A stretch of DNA of 49,661 nucleotides from Lewinella cohaerens DSM 23179 (GCF_000379805.1 NZ_KB903531.1:400960-450620), one strand, 5' to 3'; counted from the stretch's first letter, positions 40,637-49,661 are shown. Numbers and translations: made by a program. The notes: generated from the letters alone by a model not told the origin.

Positions 40637-42190
40637 ATGATCGACATACAAATCAAGCAACAAAAACGGGTTTGGCATTCTTTATCTGATGGATGGTGGA
40701 CTGGGCATGTCTATTACCAACAGCATTGGCTTTCGCCCAAAGAGGTAGAACAATTACTGCTGGAAGTGGCCTCTACCGAAGCGCTTTCTGCTTTGCTACA
40801 GCAATGGAATGGCTCTTTTGCGCTGATTTGGACACAAGGGGAACGTACCTTTGCCGCCACGGATATTGCCCGATCCATACCTCTGTTTTGGTCGGTAAGG
40901 AACAAGGAAATCAAACTAAACAATCATTTATTACCCGCTGACGGGACGCTTTTAAAAATCCACGAGGACAAGGCTTTCGCCCAAACGGAGTTTATCCCTG
41001 GGCATACGACACTCCTCCACGGCTGGCAACAGCTACAGGCAGGCGAACTCCTCGAAATCCACAACAACCGCTGCTACCTTCATAATTATTTCCCGCACCG
41101 GCGACCGGCTCCTTTTAGGGATTCGCCCTCGGTGCTTAAGCAACAGTTTGGCGAATTATTGGAAGATCAGATCGACCGACTCATCGCTTTTGCGGCAGGC
41201 CGAGAGATCGTCATTCCGCTCAGTGGGGGCTATGATTCCCGAATCCTGCTGACCATCCTCCAACAAAAGCAATACCCTGCCCTCAAAGCGTTCACCTACG
41301 GGCAGGAAGGAAGCTGGGAGGTAGAGATCGCTCGCTCGGTGGCTACTAAATTAGGAGTAGATTGGCAATTTGTACCTTATACCAAGGAGCTTTTGCAACA
41401 GTTTGGCGACCAAAACTGGAAAGACTTCGCAAACTTTTCCGGTAACCTCAGTAGCATTCCTCAAGAGCAAGATTATTTCGCCCTCCGTTTTCTAAAAGCA
41501 GCTGGTTGGTTAAAAAAAGACAGTATCATTTGCCCTGGTTATTGTGGGGATTTCCAAGCAGGGAGCTACTTGCCAGACAGTAGTTTTTCGCTCCGCCCCA
41601 AGCGCTTGAAAGCACTCCAGAATTTTCTTTACCAACGCTTTATCCGCTACCCCTCCCCTACGCTACGCCAACTATGGCAATCATATCTGCCACAGGCGGA
41701 ATTAAGTGACGAACACAATTACGTAAGTGAACTCGAACATTGGGTACTGCGGGAATACGTCAGCAAGTTTATTATCAATGGTGTTCGGGCCTACGAATGG
41801 TTCGATTGTACCTGGTATCTTCCGCTGTGGGACTTGGAGTTCATTCGTTTTTGGCAGCAAATCCCCAACGGATTACGCATAGACATGCAAATGTACCGCG
41901 AGGTATTGGAAGACAACTGGTTCCGGCCTCAGCAACTGATTTTTCCAAAAGATCAAAAAACAAAACCGCTATTTAGGCCTTTGGCAAGCTATCTTCCCTT
42001 AAATTTGAAGCGGCAACTCAAAAAAATATTGCCCACTAAGCCACAAACAAATATCAACGGGCTCCACCAACTGGTTCCGATGATACAAGCAGCCTTAGGG
42101 TGGCCACAACCTGATCTTACCAAGTCGGTCAATGAAATGATTGGATATTGGTATCATCATGAAATTACTAAAGCATCAAACAACCATTAA
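40637..42190 (+). CDS. Asparagine-synthase-like ATP-dependent enzyme without glutaminase cysteine
   Basis: 517 residues. The N-terminal about 130 residues follow the class II glutamine amidotransferase fold in outline (WNGSFALIWTQGERTFAATDIARSIPLFW), but the essential Cys2 is missing (the protein starts MIDIQIK), so it cannot use glutamine as AsnB does. The C-terminal synthetase domain has the pyrophosphatase loop PLSGGYDS (194-201) and GVDWQFVPYTKE. Family knowledge: Cys-less relatives, such as beta-lactam synthetase and lasso-peptide cyclases, adenylate a carboxylate for attack by another amine. The substrate here is unknown. Secreted-glycan genes surround it, with pullulanase starting 11 bp downstream. 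Confidence 0.78.
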   Translation: MIDIQIKQQKRVWHSLSDGWWTGHVYYQQHWLSPKEVEQLLLEVASTEALSALLQQWNGSFALIWTQGERTFAATDIARSIPLFWSVRNKEIKLNNHLLPADGTLLKIHEDKAFAQTEFIPGHTTLLHGWQQLQAGELLEIHNNRCYLHNYFPHRRPAPFRDSPSVLKQQFGELLEDQIDRLIAFAAGREIVIPLSGGYDSRILLTILQQKQYPALKAFTYGQEGSWEVEIARSVATKLGVDWQFVPYTKELLQQFGDQNWKDFANFSGNLSSIPQEQDYFALRFLKAAGWLKKDSIICPGYCGDFQAGSYLPDSSFSLRPKRLKALQNFLYQRFIRYPSPTLRQLWQSYLPQAELSDEHNYVSELEHWVLREYVSKFIINGVRAYEWFDCTWYLPLWDLEFIRFWQQIPNGLRIDMQMYREVLEDNWFRPQQLIFPKDQKTKPLFRPLASYLPLNLKRQLKKILPTKPQTNINGLHQLVPMIQAALGWPQPDLTKSVNEMIGYWYHHEITKASNNH

Positions 42191-42201
42191 CCTTTGCCTA
42201 T

Positions 42202-44220
42202 ATGAAATTAGCAGCCTCCTTTCTCCAATCTATGGTGCTGACCTTACTCCTTGTAAGTCTGGCCGCCTGCCAAAATGACCCTGCCGTGTCCGTTTACGAC
42301 AACTACAACGATTATCCAGTTTATGAAGGCCAGGATTTGGGTCTTCAATACAGCCCATCTGCCTCTACTTTCAAGGTTTGGGCACCTGCTGCGGAGGCCC
42401 TACAGGTTAAGCTGTACGCTGAAGGCATTGATGGAGAACCATTGGACAGCCTCGCCCTTGAGCTTGGAGATCAAGGCGTGTGGTCACTCACTGTGGAAGA
42501 AGACCTACTGGGCAAATACTATGCCTTTCAGGCCAAATATGATGGACAATGGAATGCTGAAGTAACCGATCCTTACGTAAAAGCAGTAGGCGTGAATGGC
42601 TTGCGTGGACATATCATCAATTTTTATCAAACCAACCCTAAAAACTGGGACGATGACCAGCGGCCAGCCCTCAATAATTTCAACGAAATCATCATCTACG
42701 AGCTACACGTACGAGACATGACCATCCACCCTTCTTCCGGCTCTGGTTACCCTGGCGAATATTTCGGACTCATCGAAGGAGGCACTAAATCACCAGATGG
42801 AGAGGCCACAGGGTTGGACCACTTTAAAGAACTGGGTGTCACGCATGTACACCTCATCCCCGTTTTCGACCACCGCTCTATTGATGAAACCCGCCTGAAA
42901 GAAGCACAGTACAATTGGGGCTACGACCCGCTCAACTTCAACGTCCCGGAGGGCAGCTATTCTTCTGACCCTTATGATGGCGCACGTCGTATCAGTGAGT
43001 TCAAGCAGATGGTCAAAACCTTCCATGACAATGGCATTCGGGTCATTCTGGATGTAGTTTACAATCACACCGGGCAAAGCGAAGAATCTATCTTCAATCA
43101 ACTGGTGCCCGGTTATTACTATCGCCAAAACCCAGAGGGCGGCTTCTCTGACGCCAGTGCTTGTGGTAATGAAACCGCCTCCGAGCGCGCCATGTTCCGC
43201 AAATATATGGTCGAATCCATGCGCTACTGGGTCGAAGAATATCACATGGATGGTTTCCGGGTAGACCTGATGGGCATCCACGATATCGAAACCATGAACA
43301 CCGTCGCTGCCGAGTTGCACAGCATCGATCCTACCATCTTCGTTTACGGCGAAGGTTGGAAGGCTGGCGATAGCCCTCTTTCAGAAGAACAACTGGCCGT
43401 AAAAGCCAACACACCCCAACTAAAAGGCATCGCCGCTTTTAGTGATGATGTTCGCGATGCCATCAAGGGGCATGTCTTCACGCACGATGCTACCGGCTTC
43501 ATCAGCGGCAACGAAACCCTGAAAGAGAGTCTGAAATTCGGCATCGTAGCCGCTACCCAACACCCCCAAGTTGATTATGGCGACATCAACTATTCCGAGG
43601 CAGCGTGGGCACCTCAGCCAGATCAATGTATGACTTACATGAGCTGCCACGATAATCATACCCTCTGGGATCGGCTCACCCTCTCGCGGCCAGAAGCAAC
43701 TGAGGCAGAGAAAATTCAGATGCACAAGCTCGCCGGCACAATTGTACTTACCAGCCAGGGCGTAAGTTTCCTCCACGCCGGCGTTGATTTTCTAAGAACC
43801 AAAGACGGCGTTGAAAACTCCTTCAACTCTCCTGATGCAATCAACCAGATCGACTGGAGCCGCAAGCATGAATACCGTGAAATTTTCGATTATTTCCGCG
43901 AACTCATCGCTATCCGCAAAGCGCACCCTGCCTTTCGGATGACCAGCACTGCGGATATCCAGAAGAACCTGAAATTTATAGATACCGACGACGAAAACCT
44001 GGTCGCCTATACCCTCAATGGGGCTGCCGTGGGTGATTCTTGGAAACGTATTGTCGTTGCCTACAATGGCAAAGATCAAGCCCAGGGTATCGAAATCCCT
44101 AGCGGCAATTGGAAGATCGTTGTCGACGGTGGTGTCGTCAATACCGAAGGCATTGGTCAGCATAGCGGAGGGATGATTCCCGTTTCGCGAAATGCCGCCT
44201 TGATTTTGGTGGAGGAGTAA
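42202..44220 (+). CDS. pulA: Type I pullulanase lipoprotein (GH13)
   Basis: 672 residues with a lipoprotein signal (LVSLAAC, Cys23). After a CBM48-like beta domain (FKVWAPAAEALQVKLYAEG) comes the TIM barrel with the type I pullulanase hallmark YNWGYDP (237-243). Catalytic residues are the nucleophile Asp355 (GFRVDLMG), acid/base Glu384 (VYGEGW) and third acid Asp484 (SCHDNHTLWD). It cuts alpha-1,6 branch points of pullulan, glycogen or starch, and as a lipoprotein acts outside the cytoplasm. The start is 11 bp after the Asn-synthase-like gene. No SusC/D-type uptake genes are seen here. Confidence 0.94.
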   Translation: MKLAASFLQSMVLTLLLVSLAACQNDPAVSVYDNYNDYPVYEGQDLGLQYSPSASTFKVWAPAAEALQVKLYAEGIDGEPLDSLALELGDQGVWSLTVEEDLLGKYYAFQAKYDGQWNAEVTDPYVKAVGVNGLRGHIINFYQTNPKNWDDDQRPALNNFNEIIIYELHVRDMTIHPSSGSGYPGEYFGLIEGGTKSPDGEATGLDHFKELGVTHVHLIPVFDHRSIDETRLKEAQYNWGYDPLNFNVPEGSYSSDPYDGARRISEFKQMVKTFHDNGIRVILDVVYNHTGQSEESIFNQLVPGYYYRQNPEGGFSDASACGNETASERAMFRKYMVESMRYWVEEYHMDGFRVDLMGIHDIETMNTVAAELHSIDPTIFVYGEGWKAGDSPLSEEQLAVKANTPQLKGIAAFSDDVRDAIKGHVFTHDATGFISGNETLKESLKFGIVAATQHPQVDYGDINYSEAAWAPQPDQCMTYMSCHDNHTLWDRLTLSRPEATEAEKIQMHKLAGTIVLTSQGVSFLHAGVDFLRTKDGVENSFNSPDAINQIDWSRKHEYREIFDYFRELIAIRKAHPAFRMTSTADIQKNLKFIDTDDENLVAYTLNGAAVGDSWKRIVVAYNGKDQAQGIEIPSGNWKIVVDGGVVNTEGIGQHSGGMIPVSRNAALILVEE

Positions 44221-44224
44221 AGAA

Positions 44225-45286
44225 CTACCTCAGCGACTTACCATCCCGCGATAGTAAAAAGGCATTTTCAGCGTAATCTTTGCGGACCTCTTGAAGGACT
44301 TGCTGTAGTTCTGCTTCTGTAGTGAACCGAACACTAACACCGATCCGGGAGTTCCCGCCTTCCTTACGGGAAACGGGCGCATAGCCGTCTTCGGAAAGTC
44401 GTTGCATCAGTTTTTGCACATTGTCCGGGTTGCCGAAAAGGCCTACTGCTATGACCGCAGTGTGCTCCTCCGCAGCCATCGTTGGTGCTTCGGTATCGAG
44501 GTCATTGGTTTCCTCTTCAGAAGGAGCTGAAGGGAGTTTCTCGGTCGTCGTGTTATCATTTTCAGCGACGTCCTCCTGTGCTGGAGGTGTACTTTTTGAA
44601 GGGCTGGCATTTAACCTTTCCTGAGGTACTTCTGCAACGGGATCAGATACCGTGGGGCCAGGCCGCAAAAACATAAGATAGATCGCTAAAGCGATGATGG
44701 CCAAACTTAGACCCAGTAACCAGGTCAGATTACCCTGAAACCATTTGGCAATCCCACCGGCGACTTGATCGGCTCTTACTCCGGCAGCTGGCGCAGGCTT
44801 GACTACAGGTGTAGAAGGAGCACTTGCCTGGGGCTTACTTGCAGGGATTTTTTCAACCCGACTGCGCTGAACCAACTGGCCCCTTACGGGCTGGAGCCCA
44901 AAGGATTCGATATTGAAATTTTCGCTTTCGGCGACGAATTGTAGCTGCTGTTCAAAATTGCGAAAGAAACGTCCCACTCCTGGAATTTCAACAATCTCTT
45001 TTTGGGCCAATGATTTCTTGATGCCCTCTACGCGTGTGCGGAGCCACTCTTGGGTAGTACTAAGCGTCCAGCCATTTTGCTGCTGTAAGTAATCGATCAA
45101 AATACCATCATCCAAGACCAGGTTTTCGTTAAAACGAACGGCTTTAGTAGGCGCACTTACCTGCCCTTGCACTTGATCAACGAGAGCCGGAGCATGCGTT
45201 AATTCAAAACTGCCTAGCCCCGGTATATTGAGGCGGTCATGTTGATATAATAAATCTGCAATGTATTTACCTAATTCTTCCTGCAT
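44225..45286 (-). CDS. HU-CCDC81 and SPOR domain membrane protein
   Basis: 353 residues. Two HU-like CCDC81-type segments lie at the start: LGKYIADLLYQHDRLNIPGLGSFELTH (about 5-31) and IKKSLAQKEIVEIPGVGRFFRNFEQ (about 88-112), each ending in the G-x-G turn. A linker leads to one membrane helix (NLTWLLGLSLAIIALAIYLMFL, about 188-209), a Pro/Glu/Thr-rich stretch, and a C-terminal SPOR domain (VIAVGLFGNPDNVQKLMQRLSEDGYAPVSRK). SPOR binds denuded peptidoglycan at division sites. The inside end may bind DNA or protein, so the protein could link the chromosome or divisome to the wall. Confidence 0.85.
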   Translation of the reverse strand: MQEELGKYIADLLYQHDRLNIPGLGSFELTHAPALVDQVQGQVSAPTKAVRFNENLVLDDGILIDYLQQQNGWTLSTTQEWLRTRVEGIKKSLAQKEIVEIPGVGRFFRNFEQQLQFVAESENFNIESFGLQPVRGQLVQRSRVEKIPASKPQASAPSTPVVKPAPAAGVRADQVAGGIAKWFQGNLTWLLGLSLAIIALAIYLMFLRPGPTVSDPVAEVPQERLNASPSKSTPPAQEDVAENDNTTTEKLPSAPSEEETNDLDTEAPTMAAEEHTAVIAVGLFGNPDNVQKLMQRLSEDGYAPVSRKEGGNSRIGVSVRFTTEAELQQVLQEVRKDYAENAFLLSRDGKSLR

Positions 45287-45329
45287 ATCCAGCTGTTGAA
45301 GCCCTCAAGATAGGGAACTTCGCTGGATT

Positions 45330-46013
45330 TTAGCCAATAAACTTATAACCAACGCCCCTCACCGAAAGAAAAAATTCAGGCGTCCGTGGGTCTTCTTCGA
45401 AGTATTTACGAAAGGACAAAATAAAATTATCAATGGTCCGGGTACTTGGGTAAACATCGTAGCCCCAAACTGATTGCAGAATCTGCTGGCGACTGACGAC
45501 CTCTCCCTTCCTGTCTATCAATAGCTTGAGCAGCATGGCTTCTTTCTTGGTCAGGGTAAAGGTGCCGGGATTCCCCTGTGCTTCAAAGGTGGCAAAATTG
45601 ATGGTATTCTTACCAAAAGTATAGTTATCGGCACTGGCCTCAGGAGCTTTGCTTGTACGCTGAATAAGGCGTTCTACCCTCAGCAGCAATTCTTCTAAAT
45701 TGAAAGGCTTCACCAGATAGTCATCCGCGCCTTTGCGCAGGCCAGTAATCCGATCCTGAGCAGTATCCTTTGCTGTAAGGAAAATAATGGGCACATCCCT
45801 ATTGGTCAGGCGAACCTGTTCACAGATTTGAAAACCATCTACTTCTGGGAGCATCACATCCAGAATAAGCAGATCGAAATGTTGTTCCTGCGTATATTTG
45901 AGTGCTTTTTTCCCATCAGCTGCCGTAACAACTTCGTAATCCTCCAGCTCTAGATTGAGCTTTACCGTCTCGCGGATATTTTCTTCGTCTTCAACTAGCA
46001 GTATTCTCAACAT
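45330..46013 (-). CDS. OmpR/PhoB-type response regulator
   Basis: 227 residues. Receiver domain: acidic pocket EDEE (8-11), phospho-acceptor Asp52 (LLILDVMLPEVDG), Thr79 (FLTAKD) and Lys101 (YLVKPF). The C-terminal winged helix includes TFTLTKKEAMLLKLLIDRKGEVVSRQQIL, VWGYDVYPSTRTIDNFILSFRKYF and VRGVGYKFIG. It starts 17 bp after the histidine kinase on the same strand, so the two are one system. The output genes are unknown. Confidence 0.95.
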   Translation of the reverse strand: MLRILLVEDEENIRETVKLNLELEDYEVVTAADGKKALKYTQEQHFDLLILDVMLPEVDGFQICEQVRLTNRDVPIIFLTAKDTAQDRITGLRKGADDYLVKPFNLEELLLRVERLIQRTSKAPEASADNYTFGKNTINFATFEAQGNPGTFTLTKKEAMLLKLLIDRKGEVVSRQQILQSVWGYDVYPSTRTIDNFILSFRKYFEEDPRTPEFFLSVRGVGYKFIG

Positions 46014-46030
46014 AAGATTATAGTTCAGAT

Positions 46031-47065
46031 TTAAACAACAGGCGAAGAGAATCGCTCTTCTTTAGCCGTCGCAATAGGAAGCGTAATGGCGAAAACAGTT
46101 CCTTGGGGTTGGTTGTCCCTCACCTTGATGGTTCCGTGATGCGCTTTTATCAATTCCTTTACGATGAATAACCCCAATCCTGTACCTTTTGTTTTACGGG
46201 TATCTTCACTGCCTACCCGAAAGAATTTTTCAAACACCTGTTTTTTATCTTGCCCACGGATACCTATGCCTTGATCAGCCACTTCCAAGCACAACTGATC
46301 CTCCTGTTGGCGCAAGCTAACGGCGACTTTTGCTGGCTGAGAAGAATACTTTAATGCGTTCTCTATCAAATTAATAACTACGGAGGTTAGGGCTTGACGA
46401 TCACCATTTACATGGGATAAAGGAGTGTCTACTGAAAAATCAATTTCCGCTGCTGGATTTTGCTGGCTTTGTTGCAAAACAATACGTTCTATCAATTCTT
46501 CTAGCGCCAAAGGTTCTTGATGAAACTGATAAGCACTTTCAAGTCGGGCAGAAAGGAGCAGGTCTTCAACCAATTTATTGAGCCGGTCTGCTTCCTTAAT
46601 TCCACGCATACTCAACATTTGCCGCTTATCCGGTGGCAACTGATCGCCACGCTTGGCTATCGTTTCCAGCGCCAAGCGAATTCCCGCTAATGGCGATTTC
46701 AACTCATGTGTAATGGACAAAAGGAAGTTTCTTTGCTGCTTCGAAGAAGCCACCTCTCGTCGGTAGCCCCGATAAATAACGTAAATTCCCGCAAGAAGGC
46801 TCAACGATAGAAAAATCGTTTCCCCCATGATCATTCGTTCCTGCTTTCGGTAAGAAGTAACCAACTCCTGATAACGCTCAGAGACGTAAAAATCCATCGG
46901 CGATTTGATCACGCCTTCCGCAGCCATTCCTATTTGCTGAAGCTCAATTTTTGCATGAAAAGCATCCCGGTTTTTAGTAAACAACAGGAAAGACCACCAG
47001 ACAAAGGCCAGCAACATATACCCCATAATGAAGTACGTAAGAAAGCGAAGGTGACGGTTTTGCAT
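46031..47065 (-). CDS. Sensor histidine kinase (HisKA type)
   Basis: 344 residues. Two membrane helices, FLTYFIMGYMLLAFVWWSFLLF (about 8-29) and MGETIFLSLSLLAGIYVIYRGY (about 80-101), bracket a short periplasmic loop of about 50 residues with little room for a ligand domain. The HisKA box holds His120 (LLSITHELKSPLAGIRLALE). N (VVINLIENALKYS), D/F and G boxes (ADQGIGIRGQDKKQVFEKFFRVG and GTGLGLFIVKEL) follow. It pairs with the adjacent OmpR-type regulator. A minus-strand TATCTTTG -7 box lies at 47106-47099, 34 bp before the ATG. Confidence 0.95.
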   Translation of the reverse strand: MQNRHLRFLTYFIMGYMLLAFVWWSFLLFTKNRDAFHAKIELQQIGMAAEGVIKSPMDFYVSERYQELVTSYRKQERMIMGETIFLSLSLLAGIYVIYRGYRREVASSKQQRNFLLSITHELKSPLAGIRLALETIAKRGDQLPPDKRQMLSMRGIKEADRLNKLVEDLLLSARLESAYQFHQEPLALEELIERIVLQQSQQNPAAEIDFSVDTPLSHVNGDRQALTSVVINLIENALKYSSQPAKVAVSLRQQEDQLCLEVADQGIGIRGQDKKQVFEKFFRVGSEDTRKTKGTGLGLFIVKELIKAHHGTIKVRDNQPQGTVFAITLPIATAKEERFSSPVV

Positions 47066-47098
47066 AATTCAGATGGTAATACGACTTAAGGAAGTTCA

Positions 47099-47106
47099 CA
47101 AAGATA
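47099..47106 (-). promoter_or_regulatory. -7 box of the HisKA kinase operon
   Basis: TATCTTTG on the minus strand is an exact TAnnTTTG, 34 bp before the kinase ATG at 47065. The nearest upstream TTTG is only 9 bp away, so the -33 half is not ideal. Confidence 0.5.
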
Positions 47107-47175
47107 GTGTATCGACAAACGCTTTTATTCAGTAAGATGTAATGTTTTACCTTTAGCATTGGTCAAAAATTAACT

Positions 47176-47189
47176 TGTGCAATTGCACA
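47176..47189. promoter_or_regulatory. Perfect 14-bp palindrome in a divergent promoter region
   Basis: TGTGCAATTGCACA is perfectly self-complementary. It sits 18 bp before the CotH-protein ATG and about 110 bp from the divergent kinase operon start. A dimeric regulator operator or a leader hairpin are the two obvious readings. Confidence 0.5.
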
Positions 47190-47207
47190 TTTTCAAATCC
47201 AGTACTA

Positions 47208-49661
47208 ATGAATCACCCTATTTTAGGTAGTACTCTTTCCGTTTTGCTGCTCTTCACCGTCCTTCCTTGTAGCAGCCAATCCATTCGGATCAATGAAATG
47301 GTAAGCTCTAATAACACCTATCTCGATGAAGATGGTGATACGCCTGACTGGTTTGAGTTATACAACACATCTACAGAGGTAGTTGATTTAAACGCATGGA
47401 CCATTACCGATGACCTCGATCAGCCCGATCGTTGGTCTTTTCCTAGCTTTGCGCTACCCGCTGATGGTTATTTAAGAATATGGGCATCCGGAAAAGATCG
47501 TTCTACTTTTAGTTTGGCCAGAACCATCATTTCTCCTGAAGACCAGTTTCAGTACATTGTTCCTACGGCTAACGTCGACCCAAACTGGCGAAACCTAGGC
47601 TTTGACGATAGCAACTGGGAAAGTGGCAGCGCTGGATTTGGCTATGGTGACGGCGATGACACGACGATCATACCCAACGGATCGGCGGCTGTCTTTCTTC
47701 GCAAATCCTTTTCATTTGAAGATGTCAATACCGTAGAAGCCCTTTTCTTAGATATTGACTATGATGATGGCTTTGTTGCTTTTTTGAATGGAATTGAGAT
47801 CGCCCGCGCTAATATAAATGGCGGCTTTCCGGCGTTTAACGCCTTGACCATCACCGACCGTGAAGCAGAAATATACCAAGGTGGTCTGCCTGTAAAGTTT
47901 GAGATAAGCGACTTGGAAAATCTTCTCCAACCCGGAGAAAACATCCTGAGTATCCAGGTTCATAACGCGACCGCCTTTTCCTCTGATCTATCTCTAATCC
48001 CTTGGCTTACCGCCATTTTCAACACTTCTACTACCGAAGGAAACCCGCCACCTGCCTGGATGAACATCCCCATGTCTAGTTTTCATACCAACTTCAAAAT
48101 CTCAGCAGCTGGAGAAACCCTTTATCTCTTCAATCAGCAAGGTGTATTGGTCGATAGTCTAAACGGAGGCGTCTTCCCCAGTGATGTGTCTAAAGGCCGG
48201 CTTGTTGATCAAGTTACCGAAATTCGGCTTTTTGAAACGACTACCCCAGGAGCAGCCAATCCTGGCAGCGGGTTCTTGGGTGCCTTAAGTTCTACCATTA
48301 TTTTTTCCACAACAGGTGGAATGCCCCCCGCTCCGTTTCCCCTCATATTGAGTGGAGCTACCCCTCAGGAAGAGATTCGGTATACACTTGATGCGACTTC
48401 TCCTACCTCCGCAAGCTCACTCTATACTTCTCCACTCAGCATCACGAATAATACGGTAGTACGGGCCGCAATTTTCAGAGAAGAATACATCCCCTCTCCT
48501 ATTCAAACAGCAACCTACCTTATCGGTGTAGAACATGATTTACCAATTATTTCTTTAGTAACAGACCCCGATAATTTTTTCGATAGCGAAACGGGAATTT
48601 ATGTCTACGGCGATGATTACAGTCCCAATTTGCCCTATTACGGCGCTAATTTTTGGGAAGACTGGGAACGTCCTATTCATTTTAGCTTCTATGAAACGGA
48701 TGGCCAATTGGGAACGTCCTTTAATGCCGGCACCAAGGTTTTTGGAGGCTGGAGCCGTTCAAATGACCAACGCTCACTATCCATTTTTGCTAGAAATCAA
48801 TACGGTACCGGAGCAATCGAATACCCACTCTTTCCTAATTTACCTTACGATGAGTTCCAGGCCATCGTACTACGCAATTCTGGAAACGAATGGTTAGGCA
48901 CCAATTTCCGGGACGCTGTCCTTACAGGTCTTCTTCGCGACGCTGACCTCGAAACCCAGGCTTACCGCCCTTGTGCTACCTATCTAAACGGGGAATATTG
49001 GGGCATGTACAACCTTCGTGAAAAGGTTAACGAGCACTTTATCGCCTCTAAGCATCAAGTGGACCCCGACGAAATAGATTTGCTCGAATTTGATGGAGGT
49101 ATTGTTGAAGGCAGTAATACCGATTACCTCAACCTCATAGCATTTACCAATAACAATGACTTAAGTAACGACAATCTTTTTGCTCAGGTCGAAGAGGAGG
49201 TTGATATTGAAAATTATATCCTCTACCAACTATCTCAAATCTATTTCGACAATACCGATTGGCCCGGCAACAACATAAAATACTGGCGTTCACCCAACAG
49301 CAAATGGCGATGGATACTTTACGATACAGATTTCGGTTTTGGTACCTGGAATTATTTCGCTTACCTCAACAACACCTTGGAATTCGCACTGGATAGCGAT
49401 GGCCCCAGCTGGCCAAACCCACCTTGGTCAACGGCACTTTTCCGGAACTTAATGAAGAATACCGGCTTTAAACACCGCTTCATCAATCGTTTTGCCGATG
49501 AGATGAATACCCGTTTTCTTCCTTCCCGAGTTATTGAACACATAGACACGCTACAGGCGGCTATCAGTAATGAAATACCACTACACTTCCAGCGCTGGGA
49601 AGGAGATATCGGCGCTTGGCAGGATAATGTGAACACCATGAAAAACTTTGCTCAGGATAGG
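47208..49661 (+). CDS. Exported CotH-kinase/lamin-tail protein, 3' truncated by window edge
   Basis: 818 codons are visible and the frame is still open at the last base. A signal peptide (LSVLLLFTVLPCSS) ends near residue 24. Then come a lamin-tail domain (about 24-105: IRINEMVSSNN, DTPDWFELYNTS), a discoidin/PA14-like segment (NWRNLGFDDSNWESG), a chitobiase C-terminal-like repeat (EEIRYTLDATSPTSASS, VVRAAIF, about 385-430) and a CotH kinase domain from about 450 (VLRNSGNEWLG, YWGMYNLREKVNEHFI, WILYDTDFGFGTW). CotH proteins are atypical kinases that phosphorylate secreted proteins. Domain order is typical of Bacteroidota T9SS cargo, whose sorting domain would lie beyond the window. Confidence 0.88.
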   Translation, partial: MNHPILGSTLSVLLLFTVLPCSSQSIRINEMVSSNNTYLDEDGDTPDWFELYNTSTEVVDLNAWTITDDLDQPDRWSFPSFALPADGYLRIWASGKDRSTFSLARTIISPEDQFQYIVPTANVDPNWRNLGFDDSNWESGSAGFGYGDGDDTTIIPNGSAAVFLRKSFSFEDVNTVEALFLDIDYDDGFVAFLNGIEIARANINGGFPAFNALTITDREAEIYQGGLPVKFEISDLENLLQPGENILSIQVHNATAFSSDLSLIPWLTAIFNTSTTEGNPPPAWMNIPMSSFHTNFKISAAGETLYLFNQQGVLVDSLNGGVFPSDVSKGRLVDQVTEIRLFETTTPGAANPGSGFLGALSSTIIFSTTGGMPPAPFPLILSGATPQEEIRYTLDATSPTSASSLYTSPLSITNNTVVRAAIFREEYIPSPIQTATYLIGVEHDLPIISLVTDPDNFFDSETGIYVYGDDYSPNLPYYGANFWEDWERPIHFSFYETDGQLGTSFNAGTKVFGGWSRSNDQRSLSIFARNQYGTGAIEYPLFPNLPYDEFQAIVLRNSGNEWLGTNFRDAVLTGLLRDADLETQAYRPCATYLNGEYWGMYNLREKVNEHFIASKHQVDPDEIDLLEFDGGIVEGSNTDYLNLIAFTNNNDLSNDNLFAQVEEEVDIENYILYQLSQIYFDNTDWPGNNIKYWRSPNSKWRWILYDTDFGFGTWNYFAYLNNTLEFALDSDGPSWPNPPWSTALFRNLMKNTGFKHRFINRFADEMNTRFLPSRVIEHIDTLQAAISNEIPLHFQRWEGDIGAWQDNVNTMKNFAQDR

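Noticed and set aside
42790-43320. Antisense frames inside the pullulanase gene
   Set aside because: The plus-strand frame has all catalytic motifs; the antisense frames have none.
1-49661. CRISPR arrays, insertion sequences with transposase, integrase or phage genes
   Set aside because: No regularly spaced repeats with unique spacers, and no DDE, HUH or recombinase motif in any frame. The only repeats are short hairpin elements and the three iterons.

Overview
The window looks like a chromosomal segment of a Bacteroidota bacterium, most likely a Saprospiria/Lewinella-type organism. The signs are a gliding-motility-type C-terminal sorting domain on a secreted protein, a CNKDDDD lipoprotein export signal, LytS-type kinases fused to Reg_prop/Y_Y_Y sensors, HU-CCDC81/SPOR and NamZ (DUF1343) proteins, and repeated TAnnTTTG promoter -7 boxes with no strong Shine-Dalgarno sequences. 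The lineage call is inference; no rRNA is present. No CRISPR array, transposase, integrase or prophage was seen.

Layout. 1-1734: Entner-Doroudoroff end steps (KDG kinase, cut by the left edge, and KDPG aldolase) separated by a dense inverted-repeat spacer. 1816-6515 (minus): a CBS protein, then selD, a 541-bp gap with a candidate structured RNA, mnmH, and a DnaQ exonuclease/UvrC-like fusion. selD and mnmH together provide tRNA 2-selenouridine. 6514-15086: NamZ muramidase, an MBL hydrolase, an AAA+/TPR pair, SppA, a crotonase and a DUF427 protein. 15145-25090: accessory region with a beta-barrel protein, an AT-rich ATP-grasp ligase, a two-subunit IorAB-type molybdenum hydroxylase, DUF2971, PAP2, a lipoprotein, a membrane protein and another barrel. 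25399-25470: tRNA-Arg(CCG).

26302-34507: a small gene broken by a structured miniature element, then a LytTR response regulator followed by two tandem giant sensor kinases of about 1,000 residues, with a three-copy 21-bp iteron upstream of the first. 34524-44220: surface and glycan functions (Wzx-like flippase, GT2, sulfotransferase, T9SS cargo, a secreted lectin-like protein, an asparagine-synthase-like enzyme without the glutaminase cysteine, type I pullulanase). 44225-47065: HU-CCDC81/SPOR protein and an OmpR-type two-component system. 47208-end: a large CotH-kinase/lamin-tail exported protein cut by the right edge.

The most striking observation is a pair of 158/159-bp elements (17217-17374 and 26508-26666, opposite orientation). 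Both begin TACCC and end GGGTA. They fold into long hairpins whose stems differ in sequence but keep pairing. The second is flanked by a TA duplication, and removing the element plus one TA restores an uninterrupted 119-codon reading frame. Other items worth a second look are the possible RNA between mnmH and selD, the interleaved 12-bp repeats between the sugar-acid genes, and the iterons before the tandem kinases.
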